Below, piece after piece: positions 59,511-64,000 of a DNA stretch of 64,000 nucleotides (position 1 is the stretch's first letter; each line of letters opens with the position of its first letter). Origin of the DNA: Guptibacillus hwajinpoensis (lineage in GTDB: Bacteria > Bacillota > Bacilli > Bacillales > Guptibacillaceae). The notes below the pieces were generated by a model. That model was not told the DNA's origin, did not search any database, and saw nothing but the letters and a program-made list of their open reading frames with translations. A program made the position numbers and the translations under genes. The stretch spans positions 62,001 to 126,000 of the forward strand of contig NZ_JAIVAE010000002.1 in NCBI RefSeq assembly GCF_020171785.1. Direction: 5' to 3'.

Positions 59511-60248
59511 TTATTTAAACTTAATTCCTGATTCTTCTACGTTTCCGCCTTCTTTGGCTTCGACTAGGGTGTCGAGGGCTTTGTTTAGGACTTGTTTGTG
59601 TTGTTCTTTGTTGTTAGGTTGTCCTACGGCGCTGCCGAATGGGAAGCGGTTATATAGGGAGCGAGGTACGTTAACTTGTTCGCTGATTTCTTTAGACATT
59701 GTTAATGTGATTGTTGGTATGCCGTTTTCTTCAAGTACGCGTGCGACCAGACCGGCCGACTGTTGACAGACTGGTCAGGAAGGCACCAACAAAGCGAAGT
59801 CTACGTTTTCCTTAAGTAACTTTTGCGCCACCTCTTGAGCTGTCACATTTTTTAGTGGGTGAGGTGTTGGGATATATCCCATAAAGCTATAGTGCGTTTC
59901 GGCAAGTTCACCAATACGTCCTTCTTCTTGAAGTTCTTTCATGACATCAAGAGGGAAGAGGACGTTTGCATCTTGCCTCGCATTTGTTTGATCATAGTGC
60001 TCATGAGAGATAGAAAGATCTTTTAATGAAGTTGAAACAGGGATCTCACGATAAGATGGGTCACCAAGTCCATAGTTATCATTAAAAGGTGTTTGTCCTT
60101 TTACATAAAAGCCACCAGTTGAGATCAAAGCACCTTTGGCATTACTTAAGTCTTTATTAAAAGGTGTAAAGGGACTCGTTTCATTCTTTTCGTAACGAAA
60201 AGAGGGTACCCAATTTTGTTGAACGGCTTGTTCGACTTTTTCAATCAT
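59511..60248 (-). CDS. GrdB-like selenoprotein with in-frame UGA
   Basis: A 245-residue frame of the glycine/sarcosine/betaine reductase selenoprotein B family, interrupted by a single UGA at codon 158 (59775-59777). Reading through gives LLVPS-U-PVCQQSAGLVAR, a UxxC redox motif where Cys homologues are expected to have CxxC. The frame then stays open for 87 codons to a natural end. A hairpin (GACCAG/CTGGTC) begins at the UGA, as in bacterial SECIS elements. AAGGAGGAG precedes the ATG. Alternatives are a nonsense mutation or sequencing error. No sel genes lie in the window. Confidence 0.68.
59745..59777 (-). promoter_or_regulatory. Candidate bacterial SECIS hairpin at the UGA
   Basis: On the minus strand GACCAG (59776-59771, overlapping the UGA) pairs with CTGGTC (59750-59745). 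After a U-U mismatch CTG pairs with CGG, leaving a 12-nt apical loop that contains G and U residues. Position and size fit bacterial SECIS elements. Confidence 0.5.
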
Positions 60249-60326
60249 AAATTCTCCTCCTTCATATAAAATTTATGTTACCTGTTTGTTTTAGCATGTA
60301 TGCAAAAAAAACAAAAGTAAAACGTC

Positions 60327-60355
60327 TTGACCAGCATAAACGGCTTCCTTATGAA
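60327..60355 (+). promoter_or_regulatory. Promoter of the small membrane protein gene
   Basis: TTGACC and TATGAA with a 17-bp spacer. Confidence 0.55.
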
Positions 60356-60395
60356 ATAGGATGAATAGTAAAAGAGCAAGGAGGGACAGGCCGCT

Positions 60396-60428
60396 ATGAT
60401 AAAGAGAAGAAACGCCATAATCAAATGA
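60396..60428 (+). CDS. 10-aa upstream reading frame (MIKRRNAIIK)
   Basis: ATG with AAGGAGGG upstream; its TGA overlaps the ATG of the next frame (ATGA). The next gene has no ribosome site of its own, so it is probably translated by coupling from this peptide. A one-base sequence error joining both frames is an alternative. Confidence 0.4.
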   Translation: MIKRRNAIIK

Positions 60429-60628
60429 TCATTCGCTTCTTCACTTTCTTAATCGGATTTGGTCTCTCCGTTGCGGGCGGTGTTACGTTAATTCTTCAAC
60501 TAAATTTAATTATTATTGGACATAGCTTGTTTGAATATTTTGCGTATATATCACAAACTACGGAACTTTATTTATTTGTGTCGGGGGTTATCGTCGTTTG
60601 GTTTAGTGTTTATTGGCCGAGGTTGTAG
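60425..60628 (+). CDS. Small two-helix membrane protein
   Basis: A 67-aa hydrophobic protein with two TM helices (about 4-30 and 45-63) and the sequence FFTFLIGFGLSVAGGVTLIL in the first. I do not recognise the family firmly; short proteins of this pattern are common in bacilli. It overlaps a 10-codon frame by 4 bases (see 60396). Confidence 0.6.
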   Translation: MIIRFFTFLIGFGLSVAGGVTLILQLNLIIIGHSLFEYFAYISQTTELYLFVSGVIVVWFSVYWPRL

Positions 60629-60738
60629 CTCTTAAGAATTCGAATATCTCCGCTAATGCCCCTTCCCGAATAAGAAACCTCTCATACCCTATACTGTAGG
60701 CAACCATCATTATAGCCGACAGGAAAGGGAGGAGACCT

Positions 60739-61044
60739 ATGGACAATTATCTCCCCTCACAGGGGAATTTCTTTCAATACCCAGAAACAAGATTGACTCA
60801 TGAAATGAGACAATATGCTTACCAGCGACCATATCCCTTTATTGGTGGGTTTGCAGGAGGGCTCGCTGGAGGACTTGCAGGGGGCTTATTAGGTGCTTTT
60901 TTAATTCCAGGATTATATGGTGGTGGATATGGCTACCCTCCGCCGCGACCAGGATATGGTTACCCAGGTCCTGGCTATGGTAATTATCCGGGATATCCAG
61001 GAAATCCTGGAGGACGCCCCCCTTATGGATATGGACCGTACTGA
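60739..61044 (+). CDS. Gly/Tyr/Pro-rich protein with one membrane segment
   Basis: A 101-aa protein: charged N-terminus to about 34, a Gly-zipper hydrophobic segment (FAGGLAGGLAGGLLGAF, about 38-54), then a Gly-Tyr-Pro-rich tail with YGYP/PGYG repeats. The tail resembles spore coat or exosporium proteins and self-assembling surface proteins. GGGAGGAG precedes the ATG. It could be coat-associated in this sporulating organism, but no homology is asserted. Confidence 0.65.
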   Translation: MDNYLPSQGNFFQYPETRLTHEMRQYAYQRPYPFIGGFAGGLAGGLAGGLLGAFLIPGLYGGGYGYPPPRPGYGYPGPGYGNYPGYPGNPGGRPPYGYGPY

Positions 61045-61055
61045 TCATAATCGGA

Positions 61056-61087
61056 ATAAAAAGCAAAGGATTTCCTTTGCTTTTTAT
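61056..61087. terminator. Terminator between the Gly-rich gene and sod
   Basis: Stem AAAAGCAAAGG / CCTTTGCTTTT, loop ATTT, between convergent genes. Confidence 0.9.
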
Positions 61088-61096
61088 TTTGTCATT

Positions 61097-61951
61097 TTAA
61101 AAAGGCTTCCATGTTAATTGACGAGCTTTCGCAAATCGCTTGTTAACTTCATTCCAATTAACAATACTCCACCAGTTCTCAATATATTGCTTTCGTTTAT
61201 TTTCGTACTGTAAATAATAAGCGTGCTCCCATACGTCGATGGCAAGTAGGGGAACGACATCCCATTGGCTCAAATTTTGATGTTTCTCTGCCTGAAGAAT
61301 TTCAAGTCTTCTTGATACAGGAGACCAAACTAAGATTGCCCAGCCGGAACCTTCTACTTTATTCGCAGCATTCGTAAACTGTTGTTTAAATTGATTAAAG
61401 GAGCCAAAACTCTTTTGAATTTCAGATAGGAGTTCACTATCCGGTTTTCCCCCTTTAGGACTCATAACACTCCAAAATAATGTGTGAAGATAATGCCCCG
61501 CCCCATTAAAAGCTAATTCACGTTCCCAATGTTTAATAAGGTCAAAATCATTGTTCTTTCTAGCTTCCTGTAAGGCAAGTTCCGCCTTGTTTAATCCATC
61601 CACATAGCTTTTGTGGTGAATATCATGGTGTAATTCCATAATCCTTGCACTAATTGCTGGTTCAAGTGCATTGTACTTGTAGGGCAAAGGAGGGAGTGTA
61701 TGTTCCCCGATTGGAACGGAAGTCGTATTCTCTTGCAAGTTTCGCCATTGATCATATAAGTCGTGAGCTACTTCATACCAAGCTTTTTCTTGGTCACCAC
61801 CAAGACGCTCTTCTGATTGTTGCATGTTGCCTAACCACTTTTCTGTTCGACGAAGTAAGGGGGATTTCAATTGTTCATGAGCTTTACTAGCTAAGATTCG
61901 ATTTCTTAGTAGATATCCCCATTCAAGCAGTTCATCTGACAATTCTCTCAT
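61097..61951 (-). CDS. sodF: Fe/Mn superoxide dismutase with N-terminal extension (SodF-like)
   Basis: A 284-aa SOD. The first 85 residues are a helical extension absent from ordinary SodA (about 200 aa) but present in B. subtilis SodF. The catalytic part has metal ligands in MELHHDIHHKSYVDGL (His), NGAGHYLHTLFW (His) and LLAIDVWEHAYYLQY (Asp, His). The Gly/Gln signature NGAGHY (not NNAGHxxNHxxFW) is divergent. It converts superoxide to peroxide. Cytoplasmic, apparently monocistronic. The role of the extension is unknown. Confidence 0.9.
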   Translation of the reverse strand: MRELSDELLEWGYLLRNRILASKAHEQLKSPLLRRTEKWLGNMQQSEERLGGDQEKAWYEVAHDLYDQWRNLQENTTSVPIGEHTLPPLPYKYNALEPAISARIMELHHDIHHKSYVDGLNKAELALQEARKNNDFDLIKHWERELAFNGAGHYLHTLFWSVMSPKGGKPDSELLSEIQKSFGSFNQFKQQFTNAANKVEGSGWAILVWSPVSRRLEILQAEKHQNLSQWDVVPLLAIDVWEHAYYLQYENKRKQYIENWWSIVNWNEVNKRFAKARQLTWKPF

Positions 61952-62086
61952 CCCCTCAATTCTTATTTAGACGTTATTACTATATGAGTCGTGTTACTAA
62001 ATTGTTTCAATCTCTTAATAAATGTTTTTAATATGAAACATTTGGGTAATCCCTCTTTATGGAGTTTTACGTTAAGGGGGATTATT

Positions 62087-64000
62087 ATGGGGAAAAAAAT
62101 GAATGAAGAGCCACATACAGCAAAAAACGATGGGTTAAGGAAAAAGAAGCGTTTTGCTCGAAATGTATTATTAACAGCAGCTTTTTTAATGGTGTTTGTC
62201 TTAACTTTTGGGGGTTACCAAACGTATGCGTACATTAATGAAGCACCAACGCTTGAAGGAAATGAACTTAGCTTACCGCAATCTTCTACTTTATTTGATG
62301 CTGAAGGAAACAAAATAACTGACATCGTCGGAAAAGAACATCGAAAAGTTGTTTCATTTGATGAAATTCCTGAACATGTTGTCAATGCTTTTATTGCAGT
62401 TGAAGATGTAAGGTATTGGGAACACAATGGCGTTGATATTAAACGGATTGGTGGAGCCGTTGTCGCAAATATTCAAGATGGATTTGGGGCAGAAGGAGCA
62501 AGTACGATTACACAACAGGTTGTTAAAAATATGCTTCTTGAACCTGAAAAGACTGTAAAGCGAAAAGTTCAGGAAGCTTACCTTGCAATGGAATTAGAAA
62601 AGCAGTACTCCAAAGAAGAAATTCTAGAAATGTATTTAAATAAAATTTATTTTGGTCAGGGAGCTTATGGTGTTGCAACAGCAGCTGAAACATATTTTAA
62701 TAAGTCACTTGAAGAGTTAACGACGGCTGAAGCTGCTTTATTAGCGGGACTTCCACAGCGTCCGTCTGGATATGATCCATATAAACATCCGGACATTGCT
62801 ACTGATCGTCGAGCAACGGTACTAAGCTTAATGGAGCAACATGGGTTTATTACTGTTCAAGAACGTGAAGAGGCGGCTTCCGTCGCTATTGAAGATACAA
62901 TTGTAGAGAAGAAAAATCAGTCTACCACGAACGATGCTTTTATTGATCAAGTGATCGATGATTTAGAGAAAGCAGGTATCCCTGAAGAGGCTCTTTATTC
63001 AGGAGGATTAGAAATTCATACAACGCTAGACGCTGAAGCACAGAAAATTGTCGACGAGTCGCTTACAACGAATCAAGTAGTTAAATACCCCGATGAGGAA
63101 TTTAGAGCGGGTATCTCACTTGTTGATACTCAAACTGGTGCTATTCGTGCCATAGGCGGCAATCGTCAAACCGGGGAAGACGACGTGCAAAAAGGGTTTA
63201 ATTATGCAACTCAACTAGAACGGTCACCAGGTTCTACGATCAAGCCAATTCTTGATTATGCACCAGGTATAGAAAAACTTAAATGGTCCACAAATCAACA
63301 GTTTATCGATGAAGAACTTGAATTGAATGGAAAAGAATTTAGTAATTGGAATGACGAGTTTCAAGGCAGCGTATCGATTCGAGAAGCACTACAATGGTCT
63401 TATAATATTCCTGCTATTAAAGCATTTATGGAAGTTGGAGGAGAAGAAGCTCAAAGCTTTGCAGAGAAGCTTGGCATTTCAATTGAAGAAACATATCCGG
63501 CCTATGCGATCGGTGGCTTTGCGAATGGTATCTCCCCTTTACAGCTTTCAGGAGCGTATGCAGCGTTTGGTTCTGGTGGGACTTTTCACGAACCATATAG
63601 TGTAGAGAAAGTGGTCTATCCAAACGGAAAAGAAATGCAACTTTCCTCAAAACCTGAAAAAGCAATGAGTGAAGGAACAGCCTATATGATTACAGATATG
63701 CTACGAACCGTCGTTAAAGAAGGGACGGGCATGCAGGCAGGTGTAAAAGGGTTAGATATAGCTGGAAAGACGGGAACAACGAGTCTTGAAGAAGGCATTC
63801 GTGGAGACGGTGTATCAGATGCATGGTTCTCTGGATATACAACGAACTACACTGCAGCAGTGTGGACTGGATATGATAAAACCACTCAAAGTACGTACAT
63901 TCATAAAGAAGATGATGACATTGCAAAACTGTTATTCCAGCATGTCATGAGAGAAGTATCAAAGGGAAAAGATACACCGGATTTTGAACAGCCTGATTCA
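62087..64000 (+). CDS. Class A penicillin-binding protein, PBP1A family (3' end cut)
   Basis: At least 638 codons, open to the window end. Short cytoplasmic tail, TM helix at about 26-46, GT51 transglycosylase domain with FIAVEDVRYWEHNGVD (catalytic Glu), GASTITQQVVKNMLL and KQYSKEEILEMYLNKIYFGQ, then the transpeptidase domain with SPGSTIKP (nucleophile Ser383, Lys386), SYNIP and KTGTTS. The first motif reads EDVRYWEH instead of the common EDRRFYEH. GGGGG with a six-base spacer precedes the ATG. It polymerises and cross-links peptidoglycan outside the membrane; some class A PBPs of this size are sporulation-specific. Confidence 0.92.
   Translation, partial: MGKKMNEEPHTAKNDGLRKKKRFARNVLLTAAFLMVFVLTFGGYQTYAYINEAPTLEGNELSLPQSSTLFDAEGNKITDIVGKEHRKVVSFDEIPEHVVNAFIAVEDVRYWEHNGVDIKRIGGAVVANIQDGFGAEGASTITQQVVKNMLLEPEKTVKRKVQEAYLAMELEKQYSKEEILEMYLNKIYFGQGAYGVATAAETYFNKSLEELTTAEAALLAGLPQRPSGYDPYKHPDIATDRRATVLSLMEQHGFITVQEREEAASVAIEDTIVEKKNQSTTNDAFIDQVIDDLEKAGIPEEALYSGGLEIHTTLDAEAQKIVDESLTTNQVVKYPDEEFRAGISLVDTQTGAIRAIGGNRQTGEDDVQKGFNYATQLERSPGSTIKPILDYAPGIEKLKWSTNQQFIDEELELNGKEFSNWNDEFQGSVSIREALQWSYNIPAIKAFMEVGGEEAQSFAEKLGISIEETYPAYAIGGFANGISPLQLSGAYAAFGSGGTFHEPYSVEKVVYPNGKEMQLSSKPEKAMSEGTAYMITDMLRTVVKEGTGMQAGVKGLDIAGKTGTTSLEEGIRGDGVSDAWFSGYTTNYTAAVWTGYDKTTQSTYIHKEDDDIAKLLFQHVMREVSKGKDTPDFEQPDS

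Noticed and set aside
59511-59699. Separate 62-aa gene (MSKEISEQVN...)
   Set aside because: It is the C-terminal part of the selenoprotein-like frame after the UGA; it has no ribosome site of its own.
62003-62040. ECF-sigma promoter before the PBP gene
   Set aside because: TGAAAC at 62034 and its inverted copy TGTTTCA at 62003 have no CGTA/CGTC -10 at the right distance on either strand.

Overview
The window is a low-GC Gram-positive chromosome segment from an endospore-forming member of the Bacillaceae. The signs are a gerA-type spore germination operon, a Spo0E-like phosphatase, two RsbR-type stressosome proteins, an FbpA-like and a DUF6254-like small protein, a B. subtilis-style yknXYZ set, mntABCD, and AGGAGG ribosome sites with frequent TTG/GTG starts. 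I place it near the marine or alkaliphilic bacilli, without species certainty. I saw no rRNA, tRNA, CRISPR array, transposase or prophage; this looks like core chromosome with a few accessory patches.

Layout. 0-3 kb: YknXYZ-type ABC exporter. 3-8 kb: RecQ, DUF421 and FbpA-like proteins, Spo0E-like protein, ribosomal protein L31 type B behind a structured leader, and a small sigma-70-family factor. 8-19 kb: TetR repressor divergent from an SwrC-like RND pump with operators at both promoters, two RsbR paralogues, a sigma-I C-terminal-domain orphan, signal peptidase, CAP-domain secreted protein, AlkD. 19-29 kb: two histidine kinases, LCP protein, BrkB, polysaccharide deacetylase, two NCS2 permeases. 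29-35 kb: pentose phosphate genes rpiA, gnd and zwf. 35-45 kb: CtaM-like oxidase factor behind an Fnr/Crp-type box, deoD, gerABC, M20 amidohydrolase with a PucR-like regulator. 45-52.6 kb: PAS kinase, Usp-XRE pair, mntABCD behind an MntR-type box. 52.6-64 kb: small-RNA candidate, DUF1206, M48 protease-ankyrin fusion, a glyoxylate-type operon with a degenerate malate synthase, repeat arrays, a likely selenoprotein, superoxide dismutase, and a class A PBP cut by the window end.

Most unusual points. (1) Five copies of a 119-121 bp palindromic element (31811, 33426, 59151, 59270, 59391) lie directly after the stop codons of gnd, zwf and the selenoprotein-like gene, in the same orientation relative to each gene. 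Their stems differ in sequence but keep pairing, which is compensatory covariation. (2) A GrdB-like gene at 59511-60248 carries an in-frame UGA where homologues are expected to have the first Cys of a CxxC, with a hairpin starting at that UGA. (3) The gene before aceA is an intact reading frame homologous to malate synthase A that lacks all four expected catalytic or metal-binding residues. (4) A phased 20-21 bp tandem repeat sits at 59021-59121. (5) A two-hairpin small-RNA candidate follows mntD.

Limits: all family assignments come from reading the translations and from memory of the families; no database search or folding program was run.
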